Assembly: GCA_013298625.1 (NCBI GenBank)
Contig: JAAFIF010000061.1
Location: forward strand, 1 to 60,346
Length of the DNA: 60,346 nt
Reading direction: 5' to 3'
Origin: Myxococcales bacterium
Lineage (GTDB): Bacteria > Myxococcota_A > Polyangia > Polyangiales > Ga0077539
Shown: positions 42,675 to 51,010 of the stretch, piece after piece
How positions within the stretch are numbered: the stretch's first letter is position 1
Layout: every line of letters starts with the position of its first letter
Made by a program: the position numbers and the translations under genes
The notes under the pieces: model-generated
Told to the model about the DNA's origin: nothing
Database searches by the model: none
Seen by the model: the letters and a program-made list of their open reading frames with translations, nothing else

Positions 42675-43811
42675 TCAACGAAGCACGGCGCGGGCGATCA
42701 CGGTGCGCTGGATCTCGCTGGTGCCTTCGTAGATGCGCGAGACGCGCACGTCGCGCACGTGGCGCTCGATCGCGAAGTCCCGCGTGTAGCCGTAGCCGCC
42801 GTGCACTTGCAGCATCCGGTCGCAGATGAGCCCGGCCTTCTCGGTGGCGTACACCTTGGCCATCGCCGCCTCGCGCGAGAACAGGGCGCCCGCTTGCTTG
42901 AGCGACGCGGCGCGCAACACCAGCAGCTTCGCGGCGTCGAGCTCGGTGCGCGAGTCGGCGATCATCCACTGGATCGCCTGAAAATCCGCGATCGATTTGC
43001 CGAACTGCTTGCGGTCGCGCGCGTACGCGACGCCCTCGTCGAGCGCCGCCGTGGCCACGCCGCACGCCTGCGCGCCGATCCCGATGCGGCCGCCGTCGAG
43101 CGCCATCATCGCGATCTTGAACCCGCCGCCGAGCTCTCCGAGCAGCGCGTCTTCGGGCAGCTCGCAGTCATCGAGGGTCAGCGCGCAGGTGCTCGAGGCG
43201 CGCAGGCCCATCTTGTCTTCGTGCTTGCTGACGCGCAGGCCTTGCGTGTCGGCGGGGACCAAGAAGGTCGAGATGCCCGCGGTTCCCGGGCCGCTCGTGC
43301 GCGCCCACAGGACGAAGACGCCAGCGAAGTCGGCGCTGGTGATCCACTGTTTTGCGCCGCGGATCAGCCAGCGGTCGCCCTTCTTCTCCGCGGTGGTGCG
43401 CATCGAGCCGGGGTCGCTTCCGGCCTCGGCTTCGCTGAGCGCGAAGGAGCCGGCGACGAGCTGCCCCGTGGCGAGACCGCGGACGTAGCGCTCTTTCTGA
43501 GCGTCCGTTCCGAACTTGGCGATGACCTCGCCGACCATGTTGGTGACGGCCATGGTGACCGCGGTCGAGGCGCAGCCGCGGGCGATCTCCATCATGGCCA
43601 GGGCGTACGCGACCGCGCCCGCTTCAGCGCCGTCGTACTCCGCGGGGATGTTCACCGCGAGCAGGCCCAGCGAGGCGAGCTCAGCGAGCACCTCGCGGGG
43701 GATCTTCTCTTCGCGCTCGAAGCGCGCGGCGTTGGGGCTGAGGTGCTTGTCCGCGAACGCGCGGGCGGTGTCGCGCACCATGCGCTGGGTGTCGTCGAGT
43801 TCGAGGTCCAC
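42675..43811 (-). CDS. Acyl-CoA dehydrogenase
   Basis: A 378-residue flavoenzyme that oxidises acyl-CoA to enoyl-CoA and passes electrons to ETF. Family blocks are present: 'ALSEAEAGSDPGSMRTTAEK', 'WITSADFAGVFVLWARTS', 'ARDRKQFGKSIADFQAIQWM' and the catalytic loop 'RIYEGTSEIQRTVIARAVLR' with Glu362, the short-chain/butyryl-type position. Chain-length preference is not certain. GTG 43811 is chosen because it starts at the family's usual N-terminus with a GAGAGA stretch before it. GTG 43847 is possible but has no ribosome-binding site. It is probably in an operon with the lipoprotein upstream (60-base gap) and pdxJ downstream. Confidence 0.95.
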   Translation of the reverse strand: MDLELDDTQRMVRDTARAFADKHLSPNAARFEREEKIPREVLAELASLGLLAVNIPAEYDGAEAGAVAYALAMMEIARGCASTAVTMAVTNMVGEVIAKFGTDAQKERYVRGLATGQLVAGSFALSEAEAGSDPGSMRTTAEKKGDRWLIRGAKQWITSADFAGVFVLWARTSGPGTAGISTFLVPADTQGLRVSKHEDKMGLRASSTCALTLDDCELPEDALLGELGGGFKIAMMALDGGRIGIGAQACGVATAALDEGVAYARDRKQFGKSIADFQAIQWMIADSRTELDAAKLLVLRAASLKQAGALFSREAAMAKVYATEKAGLICDRMLQVHGGYGYTRDFAIERHVRDVRVSRIYEGTSEIQRTVIARAVLR

Positions 43812-43871
43812 GATCGGTCTCTCTTGTCTTGAATTCGTGTGCGTCACATCGCGTCGCCGCCACGGCGTCGC

Positions 43872-44648
43872 TCAAGGGACGCGAAAGGTCGTCTTCGCGG
43901 GGTACGAGCCCGGGTCGGGCAGGCCGCGCCACGCGGACACTTCGGTCACGAGGCATTCGATGGCGGTCGCGGCGTCTTGTGTCGAAACGGCGGCGCCGGC
44001 GGTGACGACTCGGCCGCCCTGCCCGACGTACAGCGTGACCTCGGCGCTCGCGCCGGACGCGCTTGCGAGGCACTGGCTGAGCTGCGCGCGACGGCGGTTG
44101 ACCTGCGTTTGCACGCGGCTCGGCTCCCAGGCGACCGCGGGGCGCGCGTCTTCGCCGCCCTCGAACGTGGGTCCCCAGGTGGTCTCGGTCTCGCCGCCGC
44201 ACGGCTCGGGAAAGCGCAGGCTCTGCAGGATCTCGCTCATGCAGCGCTCGGTCGAGCGGTCGCCGATCGAGCTCTGGATGGGCAGCACCCAGCGCACGGA
44301 TCCGTCGGTCCCGATGCGGATCTTGAATTGAACGCCGCCGGCCAGGTACGGGTGCTCTTCGATGCGCTGCGTGTAGCAGCCCTGCAAGCGCTGCAGCGCT
44401 GGGTTGAGCGTGGCGCTGACTTCGCTCTGGCGGATGGTGCCGAGCTGGCCTTCGATGGAGATCCCGCCGGTCGCGCCCATGGCAGCGCAGCGGTTGTTCG
44501 CGGTGCTCGGCTGCGTCGCGCCGCCGGCGGTGCTCGGCGTGGTCGCAGCTGTGGTGGTCGTGGTCGTGGTGGACTGCGTCGACGCTCCTCCGCACGCGCT
44601 GAACGCGACGGCGAAGAGTGCGAACGCGGGGATCGCATGGCGGCTCAT
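43872..44648 (-). CDS. Lipoprotein with two AgmX/PglI-type domains
   Basis: A 258-residue predicted lipoprotein: 'MSRHAIPAFALFAVAFSAC' with lipidated Cys19, a Thr/Ser/Ala-rich linker including seven consecutive Thr, then two related modules. The first ('LQGCYTQRIEEHPYLAGGVQ', 'IRIGTDGSVRWVLPIQSSIG', 'CMSEILQSLRFPEP') fits the AgmX/PglI C-terminal domain, a TonB-like fold common in myxobacterial motility and envelope proteins. The second ('RRAQLSQCLASASGASAEVT', 'IECLVTEVSAWRGLPDPG') keeps the Cys pattern but is shorter. An envelope role is inferred. ATG 44648 is chosen because the signal peptide begins there. It is divergent from the WXXGXW gene. Confidence 0.78.
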   Translation of the reverse strand: MSRHAIPAFALFAVAFSACGGASTQSTTTTTTTAATTPSTAGGATQPSTANNRCAAMGATGGISIEGQLGTIRQSEVSATLNPALQRLQGCYTQRIEEHPYLAGGVQFKIRIGTDGSVRWVLPIQSSIGDRSTERCMSEILQSLRFPEPCGGETETTWGPTFEGGEDARPAVAWEPSRVQTQVNRRRAQLSQCLASASGASAEVTLYVGQGGRVVTAGAAVSTQDAATAIECLVTEVSAWRGLPDPGSYPAKTTFRVP

Positions 44649-44774
44649 CGGGGGCGGCAACCATACAACGATCACGCAAGCCGTGCGCCGGTGCTGACTC
44701 GAGTCCGCAGGGCACGAGGACGAACGGCCGATCTTCTCAAGGAAAATACAGGAAGAACCAGCGTTCGAAGCCCG

Positions 44775-44780
44775 TATACT
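44775..44780 (+). promoter_or_regulatory. -10-like element TATACT for the WXXGXW gene
   Basis: TATACT matches five of six bases of TATAAT. It lies about 105 bases before the ATG of the WXXGXW gene in a divergent gap. No good -35 is found 16-18 bases upstream, so an activator or an alternative sigma factor would be needed. Confidence 0.35.
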
Positions 44781-44841
44781 CCGCGCGCAACGCCCGTCGC
44801 TCGCGCGCTCGTCACGCACGGTGAGCGTTGAATCGAATCGC

Positions 44842-44860
44842 GGCTCCGGTCGTCGGAGCC
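44842..44860 (+). promoter_or_regulatory. Hairpin in the 5' leader of the WXXGXW gene
   Basis: GGCTCCG-GTCGT-CGGAGCC has perfect 7-base arms and a 5-base loop. It ends 24 bases before the ATG, just upstream of a GAGGAG ribosome-binding site. It may stabilise the message or modulate translation. There is no T-tract, so it is not an obvious terminator. Confidence 0.45.
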
Positions 44861-44884
44861 CGCACCGTCCGAGGAGCACAACGC

Positions 44885-45667
44885 ATGAAGAAGAATCTCG
44901 CAGTCGTGGTCGCCGTCGCGTCCGTCGTCATCCCTACGATCGCCAGCGCGCAGGTCGCGGTGAACGGTCAGGTCCAGGTCGGCGTGCAAGTCGCCACGCC
45001 GCAGGTGCAGGTGGTGCAGCCGCAGGTGCAGGTCGCGCAGCCGGTCGTTCAGGTGGCGCAGCCGCAGGTGCAGGTCGCGCAGCCGGTGGCTGTTCCGGTG
45101 GTGGTGAGCGCGACGCAGTGGCGCGAGGCCGACAACGACCCCGAGAAGGAGCCGCCGATGGTCGCGACGATCGCGCCTCCGCAGGCGCAGGTCGAAGTGC
45201 AAGGCGCCCCGCGCGCCGGACACATCTGGGTCGGCGGAAACTGGCGTTGGCGCGACGGCCGCTGGGCCTGGCGTCGTGGACGTTGGATGCGTCCGCGCAT
45301 GGCTGGTGCAGCGTGGGTTCCTGGGCACTGGGAGCAGCGCGGACCGGGTTATCACTGGGTGCACGGGCAGTGGCAGGGCGGCGGCGGTGTCGCTGTCGCG
45401 CAGCCGGGCGTCGTGGTGGCCAACCCGCCCGGACCGGGCGTCGTCGTCGCGCGTCCCAACGGCGCGGTCGTCGTCAACGGCCCCGGACCGGGCGCAGTCG
45501 TCGCGCGGCCCAACGGGACCGTCGTGGTCAACACCCCTGGGCCGGGCGTCGCGGTCGTTCACCAGCGCCCCAACGGCGCCGTGGTGGTCAACCAGCCGGG
45601 GCCTGGTCGCGTCGTCATCGGCCCCCACGGCGGCGTGCACATCCGCGGCGGCGGTCGCCACCGCTGA
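44885..45667 (+). CDS. Secreted WXXGXW-repeat protein with QVQV and Pro/Gly/Asn repeats
   Basis: A 260-residue exported protein. Its signal peptide 'MKKNLAVVVAVASVVIPTIA' is cleaved near 'SA-QV'. Residues about 23-70 are Val/Gln repeats ('VQVVQPQVQVAQPVVQVAQP'). The core at about 110-170 has the WXXGXW motifs 'HIWVGGNWRWRDGRW', 'AAWVPGHWEQRG' and 'YHWVHGQW'. The last 85 residues are imperfect 'RPNGAVVVN.PGPGVVV' repeats, ending basic. WXXGXW proteins are small envelope proteins of unknown function. A 29-base coding repeat occurs twice (45017, 45059). GAGGAG lies before the ATG. Its end faces that of dnaE2, with a hairpin between. Confidence 0.8.
   Translation: MKKNLAVVVAVASVVIPTIASAQVAVNGQVQVGVQVATPQVQVVQPQVQVAQPVVQVAQPQVQVAQPVAVPVVVSATQWREADNDPEKEPPMVATIAPPQAQVEVQGAPRAGHIWVGGNWRWRDGRWAWRRGRWMRPRMAGAAWVPGHWEQRGPGYHWVHGQWQGGGGVAVAQPGVVVANPPGPGVVVARPNGAVVVNGPGPGAVVARPNGTVVVNTPGPGVAVVHQRPNGAVVVNQPGPGRVVIGPHGGVHIRGGGRHR
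45017..45087 (+). repeat. 29-base direct repeat, 42-base period, inside the WXXGXW gene
   Basis: The same 29 bases, beginning CAGCCGCAGG and ending GCAGCCGGT, occur at 45017-45045 and 45059-45087. The 42-base period keeps the frame and encodes the QPQVQVAQPV units, so repeat number could vary without a frameshift. Confidence 0.85.
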
Positions 45668-45691
45668 GCGATCGTTCGTGGGGAGGGACAG

Positions 45692-45730
45692 TGATTTCAG
45701 AGGCGACTTGAATCGAGTCACCTGAAATCA
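45692..45730. terminator. Hairpin between convergent WXXGXW and dnaE2 genes
   Basis: TGATTTCAG (45692-45700) and CTGAAATCA (45722-45730) are perfect 9-base inverted repeats. The bases between them add an imperfect inner stem (GGCGACT with AGTCACC). The structure lies between the WXXGXW stop (45667) and the dnaE2 stop (45718-45720), and its right arm covers the last dnaE2 codons. The arms carry ATTT/AAAT rather than a long T-run. A bidirectional terminator is likely but not certain. Confidence 0.55.
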
Positions 45731-48700
45731 TGAGACGGGGGATGCGACAGTCCGTCGCGGATCGAGAAGGGCTCGACGCGCGCGACGCGCACGCTCACGA
45801 CGCCGTCTTCGCGCTGAATCACCCCGTGCAGGACCAAGAGCGGCTCGCTGACCATCACGCCTCGCTGCGTCTGAAACTCCGCGGGGGGTATGATGGCGTT
45901 GAGGATTCCGCTCTCGTCTTCGATGGTGAGAAAGAAGAAGCCCTTCGCCGTCGGAGGTTTCTGCCGGGTGATCACCGCGCCCGCGACCGAGACCGAGCGA
46001 TGGTTGGGCGAGTCGAGCGCCTCGCGCACCGAGAGCACGCCCCGCGCAGCGAGCGCGGCGCGCGCGAGGGCGACGGGGTGCGCGCCCACGGTGATCGACG
46101 CGTTGGCGAGGTCCGCCACGACGCGATCGGCCAGGGACATCTCGGGCAGCGGCGACTGCCCCGGCGCGAGATCAACCGCGTTGAATAGTGGTGCGCCGCG
46201 CGCGTTGGCGACGGCGAGCACCTGCCACAGCGCGCTTCGCCGCGTCCACTGTCGGTCGCGCTCGGGGTGCGGCAGCGGCGAGAGCGCGCCGAGCTCGGCG
46301 AGCGTGCGCAGCTCGTCCGTGCGCAGGCGGGTGCGTCGCGCGAGGTCGTCGATCGAGCTGAAAGGGCGCTCGGCGCGGGCGCGCTCGATCGAGAGGCCAG
46401 CGTCGTGTCGCAGGCCCTGCGCATAGCGGAGCCCCAAGCGCACCGCGGGGCCTTCGCGAGAGCACTGCCAGTCCGAGCGGGTGACGTCGATGGGCAGGAC
46501 GCGCACGCCGTGGCGCTTGGCGTCGTGCACGACGGTGGCGGGCGAGTAGAAGCCCATGGGCCAGCAGTCGAGCAGGGCGCAAGTGAAGCTCGCGGTGAAG
46601 TGTCGCTTGAGGTACGCGCTGGCGTAGGCGAGCAGCGCGAAGCTGGCCGAGTGGCTCTCGGGAAACCCGTAGAGCGCGAAGGACAAGATCCCGCGCACGA
46701 CGTCTTCTTGCGCTTCGGGGGCGTAGCCGTTGCGGGTCATTCCGTCGCGGAGCTTCTGCTCGAGGGTCTTCATGCGCTCGACCGATCGCTTCGAGCCCAT
46801 CGCGCGGCGCAGCTCTTCGGCTTCTGCGCCAGAGAAGCCTGCGGCGACCATGGCCACGCGCATGAGCTGCTCTTGAAAGAGCGGAACCCCCAGCGTGCGC
46901 GCGAGCACGGGCTCGAGCGCGGGGTGCGCGTAGGTGACGGGCTCGCGGCCGGCGCGGCGGCGGAGGTAGGGGTGGACCATCTTTCCGACGATGGGGCCGG
47001 GGCGGATGAGCGCGACCTCGACGACGAGGTCGTAGAAGCGCTCGGGCTTGAGCCTCGGCAGCGTGTTCATTTGCGCGCGCGACTCGATTTGAAACACGCC
47101 GATGGTGTCCGCGCGCTGGATCATCGCGTACGTCTCGGGGTCGTCCTGCGGGATGCGCGCGAGGTCGATCTCGACCCCGTCGTGCTCGGACACCAAGGGG
47201 ATCACCCGCTCGAAGAGCGCCATCATCCCCAGGCCCAACAAATCAACCTTCAAGATCCCGAGGTCTTCGCAGTCGTCTTTGTCCCACGGGACGATCACCC
47301 TGCCCGGCATCGCCGCGGGCTCGAGCGGGCACAGCTCGTCGAGTCGACCGCGGGCGATGACCATTCCGCCGGGGTGCTGCCCGAGGTGCCGTGGGAGGTT
47401 CTGCAAGCACACCGTCGCGTCGATCCAGCGCGCGACGCGAGGGTCGTCGGGCGCGACGTTGCCCTGCGCGAAGCGCTCGACGAGCTCGTCGCGGTCGAGC
47501 GAGCCGAACCACCCGAGTTGCTTGGCCACCGACGAGAGCGCGTCCTCTGCGAAGCCGAGGGCTTTTCCGGCTTCGCGCGCGGCCGAGCGAGCGCGGTACG
47601 TGATGACGTTGGCGGTCATCGCCGCGCCGCGCTCTCCGTAGCGACGGTAGACGTATTGGATCACCGCTTCGCGGTGCTCTCCGCTCGGCAGATCCAGGTC
47701 GATGTCCGGCCACTCTCCGCGCGACTCGCTGAGAAATCGCTCGAAGAGCAGCTCCATCCCCACGGGGTCGACCGCGGTGATCCCGAGCGCGTAGCACACG
47801 GCGCTGTTCGCCGCGGAGCCTCGGCCTTGCACCAAGATCCCGCGCTCGCGACAGAACCGCACGATGTCCCAGACGACCAGAAAATACCCAGCGAGCGCGA
47901 GCCTCGCGATCGTGTCGAGCTCGTGCCGAAGCTGCGCGCGCACGCGCTCGTCCATGGGCGCATAGCGCTCTCGCGCGCCCATGCGCACGAGGTGCTCGAG
48001 CTGCTGCTGCTCGCTCACGCCTCGCTCGAGCGCGAACGAAGGAAACTCGTACCCGAGGTCCTCCAGCGAATACTCGCACCGATCGGCGAGGCGCTCGGCG
48101 TTGGCCCTCGCCTCGGGCTCGTCGTAGAAGAGCGCGCGCAAGGCGTCCGGGCCCTTGAGCACGCGCTCGCGGTTGGGATCGATGGCGGTCCCGACGCGCG
48201 CGAGCGTCGTGTGCAAGCGAGCGCAGTCGAAGATGTCCGCGACGACGCAGTGCTCGCTGCGCGCGGCGCGGGGCGCGACCGTGGCGAGCCCCGCGAGCGA
48301 GAGGTGCTCGGCGAGGTGCGCGAGGCGCGCGTCCGTCTGGTGCGTGGGGCGATCGAGCGTTCGCCGTCGCTCGACGAAGCACTCTCCCTCGTCAAACGCA
48401 GCCGCGACCGCCCTCGCCCACTGCGCGGCGCGCGGGTCTCTCTCTTTGGCGCAGCGCGCGAAGGCGCCTTCGGCCAGCAGCATCGCGCTGAGCCCGTGCG
48501 GCGCGATCACCCGCAGCGTGTCGAGCGAGAGCGAGAGCCCTTCTTCGCGCACGAGGGTTCGGTCCGTGCGCAGCCGCGCGTCGGTGAGCGCGCGGCACAG
48601 GGCGCGGTACGCCGCGCGCGTGCGGACGTAGAGCGCGACGCGCGCGGTGATCGCGCCGTCCGAGACGAGCACGGACGCGGCGACGATGGGCTGTATCCCC

Positions 48701-48867
48701 AGCGATTTTGCTGCCCGATGAAATCTCGGAGCGCCCTGCACCCCGTCGCGATCGCACAGCGCCAGCGCCCGCAGCCCGAGCTCTGCCGCGCGCGCGCAGA
48801 GGTCTTCGGGCAGCGAGGCGCCGTACAAGAAGCTAAACGCAGAGGCGACGTGCAGCTCGACGTTCAT
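45718..48867 (-). CDS. dnaE2: Error-prone DNA polymerase DnaE2 (ImuC)
   Basis: A 1049-residue C-family polymerase of the DnaE2/ImuC type, the translesion polymerase of the ImuA-ImuB-DnaE2 mutasome. It has the PHP domain ('ELHVASAFSFLYGASLPEDL'), the palm with 'EWPDIDLDLPSGE' (Asp388 and Asp390), the finger region and a C-terminal OB fold ('VAGAVITRQKPPTAKGFFFL'). The length near 1050, shorter than replicative DnaE1, and the missing tau-binding tail fit DnaE2. The catalytic acids are intact, so it should be active. ATG 48867 begins directly at the PHP domain. imuA and imuB are about 9 kb away on the same strand, not adjacent as is usual. Confidence 0.94.
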   Translation of the reverse strand: MNVELHVASAFSFLYGASLPEDLCARAAELGLRALALCDRDGVQGAPRFHRAAKSLGIQPIVAASVLVSDGAITARVALYVRTRAAYRALCRALTDARLRTDRTLVREEGLSLSLDTLRVIAPHGLSAMLLAEGAFARCAKERDPRAAQWARAVAAAFDEGECFVERRRTLDRPTHQTDARLAHLAEHLSLAGLATVAPRAARSEHCVVADIFDCARLHTTLARVGTAIDPNRERVLKGPDALRALFYDEPEARANAERLADRCEYSLEDLGYEFPSFALERGVSEQQQLEHLVRMGARERYAPMDERVRAQLRHELDTIARLALAGYFLVVWDIVRFCRERGILVQGRGSAANSAVCYALGITAVDPVGMELLFERFLSESRGEWPDIDLDLPSGEHREAVIQYVYRRYGERGAAMTANVITYRARSAAREAGKALGFAEDALSSVAKQLGWFGSLDRDELVERFAQGNVAPDDPRVARWIDATVCLQNLPRHLGQHPGGMVIARGRLDELCPLEPAAMPGRVIVPWDKDDCEDLGILKVDLLGLGMMALFERVIPLVSEHDGVEIDLARIPQDDPETYAMIQRADTIGVFQIESRAQMNTLPRLKPERFYDLVVEVALIRPGPIVGKMVHPYLRRRAGREPVTYAHPALEPVLARTLGVPLFQEQLMRVAMVAAGFSGAEAEELRRAMGSKRSVERMKTLEQKLRDGMTRNGYAPEAQEDVVRGILSFALYGFPESHSASFALLAYASAYLKRHFTASFTCALLDCWPMGFYSPATVVHDAKRHGVRVLPIDVTRSDWQCSREGPAVRLGLRYAQGLRHDAGLSIERARAERPFSSIDDLARRTRLRTDELRTLAELGALSPLPHPERDRQWTRRSALWQVLAVANARGAPLFNAVDLAPGQSPLPEMSLADRVVADLANASITVGAHPVALARAALAARGVLSVREALDSPNHRSVSVAGAVITRQKPPTAKGFFFLTIEDESGILNAIIPPAEFQTQRGVMVSEPLLVLHGVIQREDGVVSVRVARVEPFSIRDGLSHPPSHDFR

Positions 48868-48890
48868 GGGCCGAGCTCGTGGTGGTCCCA

Positions 48891-48922
48891 CGGTTCGCCG
48901 CGGTTCTGCTGGTCGTTTCAGC
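48891..48922. promoter_or_regulatory. Direct and inverted repeats upstream of dnaE2 (possible SOS site)
   Basis: CGGTTC occurs twice at 48891-48896 and 48901-48906, giving GTTC-N6-GTTC. It is followed by GCTG-GTCGTTT-CAGC at 48908-48922. Both lie within 60 bases of the dnaE2 start. The first is close to the alphaproteobacterial LexA box GTTC-N7-GTTC, but the spacing is one short. Neither matches the reported myxobacterial LexA box. Suggestive only. Confidence 0.25.
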
Positions 48923-49069
48923 GTCGGCACCGCAGGTGACGAAATCACGGCGGACGAGCAACCGCGCACAGCCAGAGGGGATGAAGCCGCCCGCGCGCCA
49001 GTGTAGCGTCCCGCGCACGATCGTCGGGCGGGCAGCGGCGCGGTTCGAGCGAGCGACGGAGAACGAGTG

Positions 49070-51004
49070 ATGAACGTGAAGAGCGTGTGGTGCGTGAGCG
49101 TGGTGCTTGTTGCTGGGGCGGGCGCGTGCACGAAGCCGCCGCCCGTGTGCGAGCCGGGGACGCGGTACTACGAGGCGTATCGGTCGTGCATTCCTGCGTG
49201 CGAGCGGGTGTACAGCTACGAGGACTGCTACGGGCGCGACGGCGAGGTGTACACCGACGGCGCGTACGACGGCCCGCGGGCGGACGCAGGGGACGCACAG
49301 GGCGGGCGCGACGCGGGCGCGGATGGATCCGACAGCGCGCTCGTGTGCGACGGCGGCGAGAGCGCGTGCGCGGGGCGCTGCGTCTCGACGCAGAGCGACC
49401 CGTTGAATTGTGGTGCGTGCGGCAGGGAGTGCGTCGCGGGGGCTGGGGCGCGCGCGACGTGCGCGATGGGCGCGTGCGCGAGCGAGTGCCTCGCGGGGTT
49501 CGAGCGCGTGGGGGACGCGTGCGAGCCGGGCGTGGTGAGGCCGGTGTTTCCTCCGGTGACGAGCACGGTGACGTCGCGCAGGCCGACGCTGCGATGGGCC
49601 TCGGCGATGGGCGTGACGGGGGCGCAGGTCGAGCTGTGTCGCGACCGGGCGTGCGCGACAGTGATCGAGCGCATCGATGCGACGGGCGAGAGCGCGCGGC
49701 CGACCGCGGATCTACCAGCGAATCGCGTGGTGTTCTGGCGGCTGCGCGCGCGCGTCGGAGCGGTGACCGGCGCGCGTACGAGCCCGACGTGGCAGTTTCG
49801 TACGGGGGTGTTGAGCCCGGCGGTCGACACCGCGCACGGCGTGGAGGCGGACTTCAACGGCGACGGGTTCAGCGACGTGGCCGTGGGGGACGCGAACGCG
49901 GACAGCGGCGCGGGCGTGGTCAGCGTGTACTACGGGAGCGCGACGGGGCTGAGCGCGACGGCAGCGCGGGTGTTGATGGGCGGCTCAGCGGGGGAGAACT
50001 TTGGTTACTCGGTTGCGTCCGTTGGTGACGTGAACGGCGATGGGTTTGCGGACTTCGCGGTGAGCGCGCCCAACCGCCAGATCGGAGCTGTCAGCTTCTC
50101 AGGGGTTGTCGAGGTGTTCTTCGGCAGAGCAGAGGGAGTCGGAGCGATGCGCTCGCAGACCCTTTCGGATGGTAGCGGCGGCGTCCGTTTTGGTGCAGCA
50201 GTTGTTGGTCTTGGAGACACGAACACAGATGGGTTCGCAGACGTTGCGATCGGCCGAGTCGTACAAAGAGGCATGACACGAGTTCGAGCCGTTGCGATTC
50301 ACCTGGGAACGCCAACCGGCGTCAGCCCAACGGCTGCGCAACTGTTTGAAGGAGCCGTGACAGCAGGAGAGTTCAATGTCGGGATTGTTTCACTCGGAGA
50401 CTCGAACGGCGATGGGCGACAGGATCTGCTGCTCGATGATTTGCTCGGCGATTTGACACGTCGAACGTACGCGGGCTCACCGACTGGGATCTCGACCGTA
50501 CCCGCAGGGCTGATCACATCCAATGCGACCTCACTCAGCGCAGGAAGCGACGTCAATGGCGACGGGTACGCAGATATCGTTGAAACGTCCCACGGAGAAG
50601 CGTGGGTGAGGCTCGGCGACGCAGCGTGGCAGCACGAGCGAGCGCTACCTGTAGGGATGCGCGCAACAGCAACATTGGACGCGGTCGTTGGAGGAGGAGG
50701 TGACTTCAACGGTGACGGGTACGCCGACCTCTTGTTGCCCATCGAGGTCATGGGACAACCGCGGATCGGGCTGTTTCGAGGCAGCGCGTCGGGTCTGTCG
50801 AGCACGAACTCCGCGACGATGGGCACCGTCGAGCATGCTGCCGCGTTGCGCCTGCGTGGCGACATGAATGGTGACGGGCTCGCCGATGCGGTGCTTGCGT
50901 CGCCCTGGCAGGATTTGACCACGAACACGAGTGTCTGGTTCGGCACCGTCGGGACGCCGAGCACCCCGACAACGCTCGGATTCGGGCGCAGCATCACGCC
51001 GTAG
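49070..51004 (+). CDS. FG-GAP/VCBS-repeat lipoprotein with Cys-rich N-terminus
   Basis: A 644-residue predicted lipoprotein (lipobox ending in Cys20). An exposed Cys-rich part ('CEPGTRYYEAYRSCIPACER') comes first, then an Asp/Gly/Ala linker, a second Cys-rich module ('CAGRCVSTQSDPLNCGACGR'), a fibronectin-like segment and a beta-propeller of FG-GAP repeats. Seven calcium-type loops are visible: 'DFNGDGFSD', 'DVNGDGFAD', 'DTNTDGFAD', 'DSNGDGRQD', 'DVNGDGYAD', 'DFNGDGYAD' and 'DMNGDGLAD'. It probably sits on the cell surface and binds calcium, sugar or protein ligands. ATG 49070 has a GGAGA site. Bases about 50,080-50,700 are clearly poorer in G+C than the 5' part. Divergent from dnaE2. Confidence 0.85.
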   Translation: MNVKSVWCVSVVLVAGAGACTKPPPVCEPGTRYYEAYRSCIPACERVYSYEDCYGRDGEVYTDGAYDGPRADAGDAQGGRDAGADGSDSALVCDGGESACAGRCVSTQSDPLNCGACGRECVAGAGARATCAMGACASECLAGFERVGDACEPGVVRPVFPPVTSTVTSRRPTLRWASAMGVTGAQVELCRDRACATVIERIDATGESARPTADLPANRVVFWRLRARVGAVTGARTSPTWQFRTGVLSPAVDTAHGVEADFNGDGFSDVAVGDANADSGAGVVSVYYGSATGLSATAARVLMGGSAGENFGYSVASVGDVNGDGFADFAVSAPNRQIGAVSFSGVVEVFFGRAEGVGAMRSQTLSDGSGGVRFGAAVVGLGDTNTDGFADVAIGRVVQRGMTRVRAVAIHLGTPTGVSPTAAQLFEGAVTAGEFNVGIVSLGDSNGDGRQDLLLDDLLGDLTRRTYAGSPTGISTVPAGLITSNATSLSAGSDVNGDGYADIVETSHGEAWVRLGDAAWQHERALPVGMRATATLDAVVGGGGDFNGDGYADLLLPIEVMGQPRIGLFRGSASGLSSTNSATMGTVEHAAALRLRGDMNGDGLADAVLASPWQDLTTNTSVWFGTVGTPSTPTTLGFGRSITP

Positions 51005-51010
51005 CGTTGC

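Noticed and set aside
46267..48939. Plus-strand open frame of about 890 codons opposite dnaE2
   Set aside because: DnaE2 motifs are complete on the minus strand; the opposite frame is a composition artefact.
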